Shown piece after piece: positions 47,304 to 56,381 of a stretch of DNA of 64,000 nt. Below the pieces are notes generated by a model. The model was not told the DNA's origin. It did no database searches and was given only the letters and a program-made list of their open reading frames with translations. The DNA is from an uncultured Pseudomonadales bacterium (GTDB lineage: Bacteria > Pseudomonadota > Gammaproteobacteria > Pseudomonadales > Azotimanducaceae), in the NCBI GenBank assembly GCA_951813295.1, contig CATOTI010000001.1, positions 868,001 through 932,000 of the forward strand. Reading direction: 5' to 3'. The translations under genes were made by a program, and so were the position numbers. The stretch's first letter is position 1, and every line of letters starts with the position of its first letter.

Positions 47304-48349
47304 ATCTCCAACCCGCGCGGAACGCCCGAGCCTTCGACGGACTGGACCTGCTTCAGAACGTCCTGGAAACGCTCTTCCTGCTCCGGCGTCTCGCGCGGCA
47401 TGGCCATTCCCATTCGCGAGGCATACTCGCGATGTTCAGCCATGAACTCGGGCAGCTTGTCGTACGTGCAGGTCTGGCCGAGTTCCAGGATGTCGTCGAG
47501 TTGCACGGTGTCGTGCATCTCCTGCCATTTGCCCTGCAAAGACAACGCGTGCAGCTTCTGTCCCAACTCGTCCAGTCCGTGCAGGTTCAGGACTTTGTGA
47601 TAGGTGCGCGTCGATCCGTAGAACGACAGTGCGCGCCGCATCGCGAGTGCCTTCTGCTCGATTTCACTGTCGTCCTCGCCGACAACGAGATACCCACTCT
47701 CGGAAATCTCGATGTCGTCCCAGGTTCGGCCGGTCTTGACCAGACCTTCGCGCACCGACGGAAGGAGAACCTCGCGCATGTACTTGTCCGACATGATGCC
47801 GCCATGCGGCATGACCACGTCGGCGACCTCGCCCGACACCTTCGCCATGACGGGACCCACCATCGCGAGACCGATCTTCGGGCGGCCGACGTCGAGCGGG
47901 CCCGGATTGAAGTTCGGCGTCATCAACGTGTACGTGTATTCCTTACCGAGAAATTCGGCAGGCTTGCCGTCCTGCCAGGTGTCCCAGACGCCGCGAATCA
48001 TCTGGATGTATTCGCGCATGCGCGGCGCCGGCGGGCTCCAGGTGCCGCCGAACCGTCGCTCGTTGTGGCCCTTGACCTGACTGCCGAGGCCGAGCGTGAA
48101 GCGACCACCCGAGAGCTGATGGATATCCCAGGCTTCCATGGCGAGGACCATGGGGCTGCGCGGAAAAGCAATCGTGACGGACGTCTGGAGATCGATCTTC
48201 TCGGTCGCCGTAGCGGCCACCGTCATCGTCACGATCGAGTCGTGGGAGAGCTCACCACAAGTCGCAATGTCGTAACCGTCCGCCTCGGCCTTCTGCGCCT
48301 GCGCGGCAACGGCACTCGGCCAACCGCCTATCCCGGTGACTACTTTCAT
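47300..48349 (-). CDS. LLM class F420-dependent oxidoreductase-like (TIGR03617-type)
   Basis: LLM-superfamily protein of 349 residues. GIGGWPSAVAAQAQKAEADGYD, GELSHDSIVTMTVAATATEKI, LGLGSQVKGHNERRFGGTWSPPAPRMREYI and PKIGLAMVGPVMAKVSGEVADVVMPHG match the group usually labelled TIGR03617 and presumed F420-dependent. Whether this organism makes F420 cannot be told here. ATG 48349 with GGAGAA upstream. Convergent with the DUF6178-like gene (four-base overlap). Confidence 0.86.
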   Translation of the reverse strand: MKVVTGIGGWPSAVAAQAQKAEADGYDIATCGELSHDSIVTMTVAATATEKIDLQTSVTIAFPRSPMVLAMEAWDIHQLSGGRFTLGLGSQVKGHNERRFGGTWSPPAPRMREYIQMIRGVWDTWQDGKPAEFLGKEYTYTLMTPNFNPGPLDVGRPKIGLAMVGPVMAKVSGEVADVVMPHGGIMSDKYMREVLLPSVREGLVKTGRTWDDIEISESGYLVVGEDDSEIEQKALAMRRALSFYGSTRTYHKVLNLHGLDELGQKLHALSLQGKWQEMHDTVQLDDILELGQTCTYDKLPEFMAEHREYASRMGMAMPRETPEQEERFQDVLKQVQSVEGSGVPRGLEI

Positions 48350-48476
48350 ACGTTCTCCGTTGATTGTTTTGCGGACACAGTGAAGCGTTGTCCCGGAAGT
48401 CGGGTCAAGCGGCGCGCGGCTTTTCAATGAGGTAGCGCGATGCTTAACTGCCTGCGCCGTTCTAAGGGGATAAGAG

Positions 48477-49280
48477 ATGGGATCACGAGCACACCTGATC
48501 GTCGGCGGATACCCCGTCGGCTCGAGTGCGGGCCACGATATGGACTACGCACGCATCCAGCTGCTCGAAAAGCTGTACGCGGGCGGTTACCAGACGACCG
48601 TGGCGAACGATTTCGAGGACATCGAAGCGCGTCTACAAGGCACGGACTTCCTCGTCTCGTATGTGGCGGGACCTTTCCCGGACGCGAGCCAATGCGAAGC
48701 GATCGATCAATGGCTCGCCGCGGGCGGGCGCTGGTTCGCATTGCACGGGTCGACCGGCGGCAAAGCGGCACGAGTCGAAGGATCACGACGCCGCAAGATG
48801 GTTCGGCTCGCCCACCACGATGCGTTGGGCGCCTTTTTCCTCAACCATCCACCGTTATCGAAGTTCGAGGTCGCGGTCCAAGAAGACCACCCCATCACGG
48901 ATGGACTCCCGGCCACGTTCGAGACCGCCGATGAGCTCTACCTGATCGAGCCAATCGGTGCGAGCCGGACGCTTTTGACGACGGAACTCGAACGGGACCC
49001 ATCGCCCGACGGATTCGGGTTTGCATACGATGAAGACACGTCCGTCGGTGACGACGGCAAGACGCGCGTCCTGGGTCTCGAACGGCAAGTCGGCGACGGC
49101 GCGGTCGTCTACATCGCACTCGGCCATTGCCACAACCCGTCGACCAACGCCCAGCCCGTCGTCGATGAAAGCCTCGCAGCAACCGGCGAAACACCGAGGA
49201 CGTTTCGTGGCTCCTGGGAGACCCCTGAGTTCAACCGCATCCTCGACAACGCGGTGGGTTGGGGACAGGCGCAGGCTTAG
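48477..49280 (+). CDS. ThuA-like domain protein
   Basis: 267-residue protein of the ThuA-like (glutamine-amidotransferase-fold) family. Segments LIVGGYPVGSSAGHDMDYARIQLLEKL, SYVAGPFPDASQCEAIDQWLAAGGRWFALHGSTGG and GRVYIALGHC-like GAVVYIALGHCHNPSTN are typical, as is HPITDGLP. ThuA relatives act on trehalose or other sugars, but many are of unknown activity. ATG 48477 with AAGGGG seven bases upstream. Divergent from the LLM gene. Confidence 0.85.
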   Translation: MGSRAHLIVGGYPVGSSAGHDMDYARIQLLEKLYAGGYQTTVANDFEDIEARLQGTDFLVSYVAGPFPDASQCEAIDQWLAAGGRWFALHGSTGGKAARVEGSRRRKMVRLAHHDALGAFFLNHPPLSKFEVAVQEDHPITDGLPATFETADELYLIEPIGASRTLLTTELERDPSPDGFGFAYDEDTSVGDDGKTRVLGLERQVGDGAVVYIALGHCHNPSTNAQPVVDESLAATGETPRTFRGSWETPEFNRILDNAVGWGQAQA

Positions 49281-50050
49281 CCGACGCGCCGTTGGCGGCG
49301 GACCTCAAAGAGTACGATCGCGGCGCTGACCGATGCGTTCAGCGAGTCGACAATGCCCGCCATCGGTATCCGCACAGCCGTTCCACTGAGCCAGCGTTCG
49401 TCGAGCCCCGCATGCTCGGGGCCGACGACCAGGGCAACGTCGGCGCCGTAGCTCACTCGGTCGTAGTCGTTCACGGCTTCCGGGCTCGTCGCGACGAGCT
49501 GGGTTCCGCGTGAACCTAGAAAAGCCCTTGCGGATTCACCCGAACATACCGCCACCGGCACGCTGAACACCGCCCCGAGACTCGCCCGCACGACGTTCGG
49601 ATTGAAGAGGTCCGTCACACCATCCGCGACGATCAAACCACTGACGCCAGCCGCATCGGCAGTACGTAGCATGGCGCCGAGATTCCCGGGCTTCTCGATC
49701 CCGACGGCGACGAGCCAGATCCCGGCCGGCAGCTCGACGAAGCGCTCGAGGTCGGTCGCATAGGTCGGCGCAACCGCGAGTACGCCATCGGGATTCTCGC
49801 GATAGGCCATCCGCTCGAACACCTTAAGGTCCACCCGCACGGTCTCATGGTCTGCGCGCTTCATCGGGACCGGATCGAAGTCGATGCCGTCGGCCAGGTA
49901 CAACGTATCGATCGCCACACCGAGGGCGATTGCCCGGGCGACTTCAGTGCGCCCCTCGATGACGAAGCGCTCGAGTCGGTCCCGGTGGCGCCGGGACCGC
50001 AGTTTGGCGACCTCCCGCACGCGTGGGTTTTTTGTGCTCTCGAGTTTCAC
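49277..50050 (-). CDS. TrmH/SpoU family RNA methyltransferase
   Basis: SAM-dependent 2'-O-methyltransferase of the SPOUT class, acting on rRNA or tRNA. N-terminal substrate-binding part STKNPRVREVAKLRSRRHRDRLERFVIEG; SPOUT motifs VGIEKPGNLGAMLRTADAAG, NPNVVRASLGAVFSVPV and the knot LVVGPEHAGLDE with VRIPMAGIVDSLNASVSAAI. 257 residues from the GTG at 50050, which overlaps the stop of the PhyH-HEAT gene (GTGA), so it is the second gene of that unit. Exact RNA site unknown. Confidence 0.92.
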   Translation of the reverse strand: MKLESTKNPRVREVAKLRSRRHRDRLERFVIEGRTEVARAIALGVAIDTLYLADGIDFDPVPMKRADHETVRVDLKVFERMAYRENPDGVLAVAPTYATDLERFVELPAGIWLVAVGIEKPGNLGAMLRTADAAGVSGLIVADGVTDLFNPNVVRASLGAVFSVPVAVCSGESARAFLGSRGTQLVATSPEAVNDYDRVSYGADVALVVGPEHAGLDERWLSGTAVRIPMAGIVDSLNASVSAAIVLFEVRRQRRVG

Positions 50051-51618
50051 ACCTCGGCAGCCGTTCGCGGTGGGCGAACGTTGAACCGGTGCCGGACCAG
50101 GTGATCGAGCATCGTCACCATCCACGGCGCGGATGATGCATGGCGACGCAGAATCTCGACGGTCAAGCCGACGACGTAGCGGTCATGATCTCGTAGCCCC
50201 ACGGCGCTCAGCGCGTCGAGCGCCACATCGGGCAGACGTCGGTTGGCCAGCGCATAAGCCACGCTCTCGCGTACGGTCGAACGGCTCATGAGGCCGTTGT
50301 TCGTGTTGTCGGGTTGGTTCGCCGGGTCGAGCGACGCGATCAGTCGCAATGGATCGACGAGCTGCGGCGACGATCTCGAGATACTGCCGAGGGCATAAGC
50401 GGCGTTCGAGCGCGCCAGGTCGTCTTCGTCTTCTTCCAGGCACACGAAGAGGGCATCGACCACCGCCAGCGAACCGAGTCGAGCCTCGCCGGCCGAGGCA
50501 ACGGCCAATCGCCGCGTGGTCGCGGCCGGCGCCCGACACGCCTCGATAATCGCCGCCTCAGCCGTGTTGCCTGCCAGTCCCAGCGCGTAGGCTGCCGCTC
50601 GCCGCGTTGATTCGACCGAGTCGAATAGCAGTTCGCCAAGTTCGACGCAGAGTCTTGCGTCCCGCCGGGCACGAATCCCCAAGGCATAAGCGGCACGGGT
50701 TCGCGTGTCCTCCTCGCGAGCATTGACGAGCTCGGCCAGCGAGACGTCGACGCGCGTGCCACCCGCACCCGCCGCGCCAAGCCACGACCAGATCTCCGCC
50801 GCCATCGGCGACCGATCGAGCGTCGCCGGTGCGCGCTCGTGACGCCATGTCGGCACTTGCGGGTCCTGCGTGCGGAAGTAGTAGAACTTGTACATGAAAC
50901 GGCGGTCTTCAATCTCCGGTGCTCGACGCGTGCCGCGATGAAAGATGTCGTAGTGCGCAAGCACCACGCGCCCGCGCGGTAGTTCGAGCTTTTGGCGGGT
51001 GACGGATGGAATGCCGAGACTGTCGACCACTTCCTGAATCCGCCGATCGCGCGCCGTCAGATCGTCTTGCGCAAAGTCGTCGGGATCAGCGTGCTTGTCG
51101 ACCGCGTCGCCGCGATACCACGTACCATCCGGTTTCTCGAAATCGGTCGTCCAGTACTGCGAACCCGGAAGCACCTCTGTCGGGCCGAGGGGACGGCGGA
51201 CTTCCTGCGGATAGTAGAAAAGCACCACCCAATTCGGTTTATGCGATCGGTAGTGTCCGCGGTCGTTCCACGGCAGATTGCCGTCCTGATGGAAGCTCTG
51301 GTCGCGGCGCGAGGATTCGTGAACGAAGTTGTGCGGGTGTAGCACGTAGTCCGGCCCCAGCAGGCTCGTCAGGGCGCCATGAATCGGCGGCGCTTCGAGC
51401 ACCTGATCGATGGCCGGAATCCGGGCGCGAAGGTTGTCGCCCGTGACCTGGATGTGATTGCTGTCACCACCGATGGCTTGCGCCTCGTCGTGTACACCTC
51501 GGGCTTCCGTAAAAAGCGCTTCGTGAACTTCTGCGTCGACCCCGGGATCGAGTTCCACGAAACCGTTGACGAGAAACTGTGCGACCGCTTCATCGTCGAG
51601 CAGATGACGCCGATCCAT
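50047..51618 (-). CDS. PhyH dioxygenase fused to HEAT repeats (second copy)
   Basis: 523-residue paralogue of the fusion at 38.9-40.5 kb. The oxygenase half has HQD at 110-112 (SFHQDGNLP), VVLFYYPQEVRRPLGPTEVLPGSQY, and distal His 227 with Arg 239 (IFHRGTRR, EDRRFMYKFYYF). Residues about 303-510 form HEAT-like helices (RTRAAYALGIRA, STRRAAAYALGLAG, ARSNAAYALGSIS, VRESVAYALANRR). ATG 51618 with GGGGAGGG upstream. Followed by an RNA methyltransferase with GTGA overlap. Divergent from an amidohydrolase. Substrate unknown. Confidence 0.9.
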   Translation of the reverse strand: MDRRHLLDDEAVAQFLVNGFVELDPGVDAEVHEALFTEARGVHDEAQAIGGDSNHIQVTGDNLRARIPAIDQVLEAPPIHGALTSLLGPDYVLHPHNFVHESSRRDQSFHQDGNLPWNDRGHYRSHKPNWVVLFYYPQEVRRPLGPTEVLPGSQYWTTDFEKPDGTWYRGDAVDKHADPDDFAQDDLTARDRRIQEVVDSLGIPSVTRQKLELPRGRVVLAHYDIFHRGTRRAPEIEDRRFMYKFYYFRTQDPQVPTWRHERAPATLDRSPMAAEIWSWLGAAGAGGTRVDVSLAELVNAREEDTRTRAAYALGIRARRDARLCVELGELLFDSVESTRRAAAYALGLAGNTAEAAIIEACRAPAATTRRLAVASAGEARLGSLAVVDALFVCLEEDEDDLARSNAAYALGSISRSSPQLVDPLRLIASLDPANQPDNTNNGLMSRSTVRESVAYALANRRLPDVALDALSAVGLRDHDRYVVGLTVEILRRHASSAPWMVTMLDHLVRHRFNVRPPRTAAEV

Positions 51619-51764
51619 GGATCCCTCCCCTGATCTCACTGACGCACGCACTCTAATGAGCCGCCGCGCCCGATAGAAGCGGTGCGCTTTCCACCGCGTG
51701 CGAAATCGGCGTAACTTCTCGGGATAGGCTACGAATCATCTGGCTACGCTTCGGAGGAGAGATC

Positions 51765-52946
51765 ATGGCGGAAGCATCGATCGTTCAACCCATATCGGCC
51801 GACTCACACGTCGTCGAATCAGAGGTCGTGTTTACGGGTCTCGCCGAGCGGTTCGGTGACGATGCACCACGTATCGTCGGTGCTGGAACGGTGAAGGATT
51901 CGATCGTGGTTCCGGCCAAGGGATCGAAAGGAATACGTCGCCGAATGGGATTCGCGGGCATGCGCCTGCGAGACGGCATCGAGATTCAACGTCGCCCCGG
52001 CCACAAGCCCGAAGTCGACGATATGACCGACGCCGAAGCGCAGCGAATCCTCGCCCGCGGCTACGACGGATTGCGTGCCGGCATCCGCGACGGGGCCATG
52101 CGACACGAGGATCAGGACGAGGACGGCATTTCCGCAGAATTTCTCTATCCCGGCTTCTTCGGGCTCTTCAGCTTCGAAAACACCGAACTCCTGGTCGCGT
52201 GCCAGAAGAACTACAACGACTGGTTGCACGACTACGCTGCAGCTTCCAACGGTCGTTTGTTCGGACTAGCAGCGATACCGGTTCAAGACATCGATGCCGC
52301 TGTCGAAGAGCTCGAACGAGTCATCCGAAAAGGCTTCAAGGGCGGCTGCATCCCGTGCACGGCGCCACCCGAGCGACCGTACAGCGACCCGGCTTACGAC
52401 GTCATCTGGGCTCGCGCTCAGGAGGCGCGATTCCCACTGTCGATGCACGTCGGCACGAATGCCTACGTCCCGCCCGCGTATCGCGAAAAGCGGATCAACC
52501 GCGACGAAACGGCCGACTACGCGGCCTCGCCGATGACGATCCAGCGAACGCTGGTGGATCTCATCTGTCGCGGACCGGCCGAACGTTTCCCGACCTTGAA
52601 CTGGGTCGTCGGTGAGTTCAACGCAGGCTGGATCGCCCATTGGCTCGACCGCGTCGATCAAGGCATCCATCGAGAGCACCGATTCCGCAATACGGAATAC
52701 ACGGGCGAGCGTCCCCACGATGTCTGGCGACGCCAGTTCTACGCGACGTTGGAAGATGACCGACCCGCCCTTCTCACGCGCGAAATCATCGGCGTCGACA
52801 ATCTGATGTGGGGTTCCGACTACCCGCATGTCGACTCGACCTGGCCTTGTTCGATGCAGGTCATCGACGAGGTCTTCGACGGCATTCCCATCGAAGACCG
52901 CAACAAGATCACGCACCACAACGTGCGCACGCTTTACGGAATCTAG
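51765..52946 (+). CDS. Amidohydrolase family protein (amidohydrolase 2/ACMSD-like)
   Basis: Metal-dependent TIM-barrel hydrolase or decarboxylase of 393 residues. ISADSHVVES near the N-terminus is the first strand with the metal motif (typically D-x-H), then RFPLSMHVGTNAYV (His), LNWVVGEFNAGWIAHWLDR and NLMWGSDYPHVDSTWP with the conserved Asp. Members act as decarboxylases on small carboxylic acids or as hydrolases; substrate unknown. A PhyH frame begins right behind it. Confidence 0.88.
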   Translation: MAEASIVQPISADSHVVESEVVFTGLAERFGDDAPRIVGAGTVKDSIVVPAKGSKGIRRRMGFAGMRLRDGIEIQRRPGHKPEVDDMTDAEAQRILARGYDGLRAGIRDGAMRHEDQDEDGISAEFLYPGFFGLFSFENTELLVACQKNYNDWLHDYAAASNGRLFGLAAIPVQDIDAAVEELERVIRKGFKGGCIPCTAPPERPYSDPAYDVIWARAQEARFPLSMHVGTNAYVPPAYREKRINRDETADYAASPMTIQRTLVDLICRGPAERFPTLNWVVGEFNAGWIAHWLDRVDQGIHREHRFRNTEYTGERPHDVWRRQFYATLEDDRPALLTREIIGVDNLMWGSDYPHVDSTWPCSMQVIDEVFDGIPIEDRNKITHHNVRTLYGI

Positions 52947-53799
52947 TGATGCAACCCTAACGGAGAGTCAACGCGAGCAGTTTCATTCCGACGGCTATCT
53001 GCATATCGAAGGCGCATTCGACGCCGCCGAGGCGCGGCATTACAGCGATGAGATCGACCGGATCCGCGCGTTGCCGGGATACGAACCGTTCCCCGATCCC
53101 GAGTTACCGATCGGCCACTACAAATGGATGGATCAGACGCCGGATCAGGATCTCGGTGGGTTCATGGACCGGCGTGAGTTACTCACCTACGGCCCCTCAT
53201 TCATCGACCTCGTCGACCGCACGCCAATTTTCGACTACATCGTCGACCTCATGGGACCCAACATCCTGTTATCCATGACGCAGGCGATCGTTCGTCCGCC
53301 GACCGAGTCCTTTCCAGGCTACACGCACACCGACGGTGGCGAGTCATTACGCATGATTCGCGTGGCCGAAGAGGGACCGCCGATCGCGCTGAAGGCGATG
53401 TACCTTCTGACCGACGTCACGGAGGAGGATTCCGGCAACCTGACCGTCTTTCCCGGCAGCCACAAACGTCAGATTCCCTTCAGCGGCGATCGGGTGATGA
53501 CGCCCTATTCGCCCGGCGCCGCCCAGCTCATGGGCAACGCTGGCGACGTCTATCTCTTCTCGCACTCGCTCTGGCACGGACCAGCCAAGAATCTGTCGGG
53601 ACAGAGCCGCAAAGTCCTGCTCTACAACTACTGTCAGCTCTGGGTGCGCTGCTACGACTACAACGACGTGCCCGACATCGCGCAGCGATGCACGCCGCGT
53701 CAGCGACGACTGCTGGGCGATCTCGGCTACGACTTCATGCCGGGTTCGTACTTCTACGTCCCGAAGGACCAGGCCGCGGTCATCGAAGAGCGGGCCTGA
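52828..53799 (+). CDS. Phytanoyl-CoA dioxygenase family protein, start disturbed
   Basis: PhyH-fold oxygenase: LTESQREQFHSDGYLHIEGAF, iron motif HTD (PGYTHTDGG), ALKAMYLLTDVTEEDSGNLTVFPGSHK and distal HSLWHGPAKN followed by RKVLLYNY. Homology begins at about 52957, but no start codon lies in frame there. The only upstream in-frame ATG is at 52828, deep inside the amidohydrolase gene. An ATG at 52949 sits exactly where expected but is out of frame and hits a stop after three codons; one added base would repair it to MQPLTES. A true frameshift, sequencing error or rare start is possible. Confidence 0.75.
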   Translation: MSTRPGLVRCRSSTRSSTAFPSKTATRSRTTTCARFTESSDATLTESQREQFHSDGYLHIEGAFDAAEARHYSDEIDRIRALPGYEPFPDPELPIGHYKWMDQTPDQDLGGFMDRRELLTYGPSFIDLVDRTPIFDYIVDLMGPNILLSMTQAIVRPPTESFPGYTHTDGGESLRMIRVAEEGPPIALKAMYLLTDVTEEDSGNLTVFPGSHKRQIPFSGDRVMTPYSPGAAQLMGNAGDVYLFSHSLWHGPAKNLSGQSRKVLLYNYCQLWVRCYDYNDVPDIAQRCTPRQRRLLGDLGYDFMPGSYFYVPKDQAAVIEERA

Positions 53800-53826
53800 A
53801 CTTCCCGATGCCGAGGCTCGAGTTCC

Positions 53827-54573
53827 TCAACCCTCCGGTTTGACGAACTTGAGCACGAAGCGGTCGGTCTTGCGCCGAATCGACGGGTCGAACACGAGCG
53901 CGCTTCGCGGATCGTCGGCATTGCGGAGAATCTCGCTCGACGCGGCAAGCTCGAATCCAACGCCTTTCAGTTCGTCGATGACGAACGCCTCGTCGATTCG
54001 ATGCAGGGTTCCGACGGCGCCGATGCCGCTGCCGTCCGCGGCCGCATGATCGACGATCGCGAGAACGCCGCCCGGCTTCAACGCATCAAAAATCTGCGCG
54101 TTGAACTTTGCGGTATCGATCTTGTTCCAGCCGCGCTCGGGCGCGACCCAATAGACGTCGTGGAAGCTCATCACCATGATGACGAAATCGAGGCCGTCCG
54201 GTAGCCCCATCGCTTCAGCCTCGGCCACCGAATAGGTGACGTTGTCGAGGCGCCCGGCGAAGCGTTGCTTCGGCGCATCACCCGCGAAGTTCGCATAGCC
54301 CGTGTTGTTGAACGCTGTGACGTGGCCCGTCGAACCGACGGCGCGCGCGATGATCTCGGTGTAGTAACCGCCGCCAGCCATCAGGTCAGCAACCTGCATG
54401 CCTTCCTCGAGACCCAGAAACCCGAGAACTTCGGCGGGTTTCGACGTGGCGTCGCGTGTTCGATCTTCGTCCGATCGGTCGGAATGGGCGACGGCATCGG
54501 TGATCCCGGCCGCCAGGCTGGTCGCGCCAACGAGGCAGGCCAGCGTCGTGAGTGTTCTGAGAGTTCGAAGCAT
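53827..54573 (-). CDS. Exported class I SAM methyltransferase-like protein
   Basis: 248 residues with a signal peptide (LTTLACLVGATSLAAGI) followed by a methyltransferase fold: LGLEEGMQVADLMAGGGYYTEIIARAVG (motif I), NNTGY, LDFVIMVMSFHDVYW and DALKPGGVLAIVDHAAADGSG. An exported SAM-dependent enzyme is odd because SAM is not expected in the periplasm; related secreted methyltransferase-like proteins are known from other bacteria but lack a firm role. ATG 54573 with GGGGA upstream. Convergent with the PhyH gene and divergent from the LLM gene. Confidence 0.82.
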   Translation of the reverse strand: MLRTLRTLTTLACLVGATSLAAGITDAVAHSDRSDEDRTRDATSKPAEVLGFLGLEEGMQVADLMAGGGYYTEIIARAVGSTGHVTAFNNTGYANFAGDAPKQRFAGRLDNVTYSVAEAEAMGLPDGLDFVIMVMSFHDVYWVAPERGWNKIDTAKFNAQIFDALKPGGVLAIVDHAAADGSGIGAVGTLHRIDEAFVIDELKGVGFELAASSEILRNADDPRSALVFDPSIRRKTDRFVLKFVKPEG

Positions 54574-54730
54574 CCTGATCCCCTTACTGCGGTTCCGCGC
54601 AGTTCCTCGTGTCGATGACATCGGCATCATCGCAGTGTCACAAGCAATCCACATCACCAATCGGTGACGCCGTCGGACGATGCACGCGCGGGAATCGATC
54701 GCTAGGCTCTCCCCATCGAAGGGGAATCCA

Positions 54731-55612
54731 ATGAATCTCGGATTGAGTCTGCCGAACAATCAGGGCGTCGCGAGTGTACGCACGCTCGTCGACATCGCCC
54801 GCGAAGCCGAAGACCTGGGCTACACGTCCGTGTGGGTGAGCGAGCATCTATTCCACACGACGTACGTGGCCGAACGACTCGGCAACGCGCCCTATCACGA
54901 TCCGCTGACGATCCTCGCGGCCGTAGCTGGCGCGACGTCCTCGGTTCGGCTCGGAACGTCGGTGCTCGTCCTGCCCTGGCACCACCCCGTACGGCTCGCG
55001 AAAACGCTGGCGTCGATTGACGAATTATCGGATGGCCGCGTCACGCTCGGCGTCGGCGTGGCGGTCACCGAAGATGAATACGCGAACCTCGGCGTCGATT
55101 TTCGCCGCCGGGGCGCGATCGCCAACGAGATCCTCGAAGTGCTGAGGATTCTTTGGACGCAGGACGAACCCAAGCACCAAGGCGACACGTACGCGTTCGA
55201 AGGACTCGGTTTCTGGCCGAAACCAGTTCAGGATCGTTTGCCGATCGTCGTTGGCGGCGCGAGCGAAGCCGCCTTTCGACGGATCCATCGATGGGGAGAT
55301 GGCTGGCACGCCCTCAGTCGGTCGGCCGACGAGATGGGTGAAGGTATCGAACGGATCAAGCCGGCTGGCGATCGCGCTTACCAGCACTCGGTTCGACTCA
55401 TGACCGAAATCGTGAGCGAACCTTGGGATCGTCCTCTCACCGAGCGGCGCACCTTGCGTGGCACGGCCGATGAGATCGGCCTGATGTTGGACGCCTACGC
55501 GCGGGCGGGCGTCGAGACGGTCGTCATCGACGCGAATTCACCTGATGTCGGGATACTCCGCGCACTCATGGCGGACACGATGGCAATCGCCGAGCGCGCG
55601 GGCGTGATCTAA
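54731..55612 (+). CDS. LLM class F420-dependent oxidoreductase-like
   Basis: 293-residue LLM protein. NLGLSLPNNQGVASVRTLVDIAREAEDLGYTSVWVSEHLF, TSSVRLGTSVLVLPWHHPVRLAKTLASIDELSDGRVTLGVGVAV and FEGLGFWPKPVQDRLPIVVGG are typical of presumed F420-dependent members. Start ATG 54731 after GAAGGGGA. Fourth LLM gene of the window; no common substrate is apparent. Convergent with the cyclophilin gene. Confidence 0.87.
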   Translation: MNLGLSLPNNQGVASVRTLVDIAREAEDLGYTSVWVSEHLFHTTYVAERLGNAPYHDPLTILAAVAGATSSVRLGTSVLVLPWHHPVRLAKTLASIDELSDGRVTLGVGVAVTEDEYANLGVDFRRRGAIANEILEVLRILWTQDEPKHQGDTYAFEGLGFWPKPVQDRLPIVVGGASEAAFRRIHRWGDGWHALSRSADEMGEGIERIKPAGDRAYQHSVRLMTEIVSEPWDRPLTERRTLRGTADEIGLMLDAYARAGVETVVIDANSPDVGILRALMADTMAIAERAGVI

Positions 55613-55617
55613 GCGTT

Positions 55618-56118
55618 CTAACCGAGACGCGCGTTCCACTCCGCGACGCGGTCGGCTTGCGCTTCGAGAAGAGCGTCGACCTCGCCATCGATCGCGATCG
55701 ATTCAATCGCGTCACCTTGCTGGATGGCGTTCACGACGTCCTGATCTGCACTCCCCACGACTTCGCCGAAAATGCTGTGAGCATCGTCGAGCCATGGTGT
55801 CGGGACATGCGTGATGAAGAACTGTGAACCGTTCGTCCCCGGCCCCGCATTCGCCATCGAGAAACGGCCCGGACGATCGTGACGCAACGACGCATCGAAC
55901 TCGTCCTCGAACTGATAGCCAGGTCCGCCGGTCCCCGTGCCTTGCGGGCAGCCGCCCTGAATCATGAAGTTCTCGATCACGCGATGGAACTTCAAACCAT
56001 CGTAGTAACCGCGGCGTGCCAGGTTGACGAAGTTGGCAACCGTAACGGGCGCTTCACTCGGGAACAGATTCAGGTTGATCTCGCCCTTCGTGGTCGCGAT
56101 CCTGACTTTGAGGCTCAT
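55618..56118 (-). CDS. Peptidyl-prolyl cis-trans isomerase, cyclophilin type
   Basis: Cyclophilin-type proline isomerase of 166 residues without a signal peptide, hence cytosolic. [68 protein letters not shown] and [18 protein letters not shown] are all diagnostic. ATG 56118 (MSLKVRI) with GGAG upstream. Last gene of the minus-strand run that contains the Rieske oxygenase, though distance and spacing make a shared transcript uncertain. Confidence 0.95.
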   Translation of the reverse strand: MSLKVRIATTKGEINLNLFPSEAPVTVANFVNLARRGYYDGLKFHRVIENFMIQGGCPQGTGTGGPGYQFEDEFDASLRHDRPGRFSMANAGPGTNGSQFFITHVPTPWLDDAHSIFGEVVGSADQDVVNAIQQGDAIESIAIDGEVDALLEAQADRVAEWNARLG

Positions 56119-56190
56119 TGGGACTCCGGCAAAGGGTGCGAAGCCTATCACGGCCGATTCTCGTCGAACCGACCCCTCAACCGGTCGTCG

Positions 56191-56379
56191 CTAGTGCTTG
56201 CGGCGGGTCGTCTCCGTCGCCGAATCGCGCCGGCCGGCCCTGGCGGGCGGCGCCCGCCGCCTCGAGTTCGAGCCGGCGTCGCGCAAGGCGAGGTTCTTCG
56301 ATCTGATCTCGGCGAGCGACGCCTGATCGTCCAATCGATCGAGCAGCTCGCCATTCACGTTTTCGTCGCCTTTGGCCAT
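56191..56379 (-). CDS. Small hypothetical protein behind the crotonase gene
   Basis: 62-residue frame starting three bases after the crotonase stop: MAKGDENVNGELLDRLDDQAS, then SLAEIRSKNLALRDAG and an arginine-rich tail. The first 40 residues look like a real amphipathic helix; the tail is low-complexity. No family recognised. Placement in the same run supports expression, but it could be chance. Confidence 0.4.
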   Translation of the reverse strand: MAKGDENVNGELLDRLDDQASLAEIRSKNLALRDAGSNSRRRAPPARAGRRDSATETTRRKH

Positions 56380-56381
56380 GG

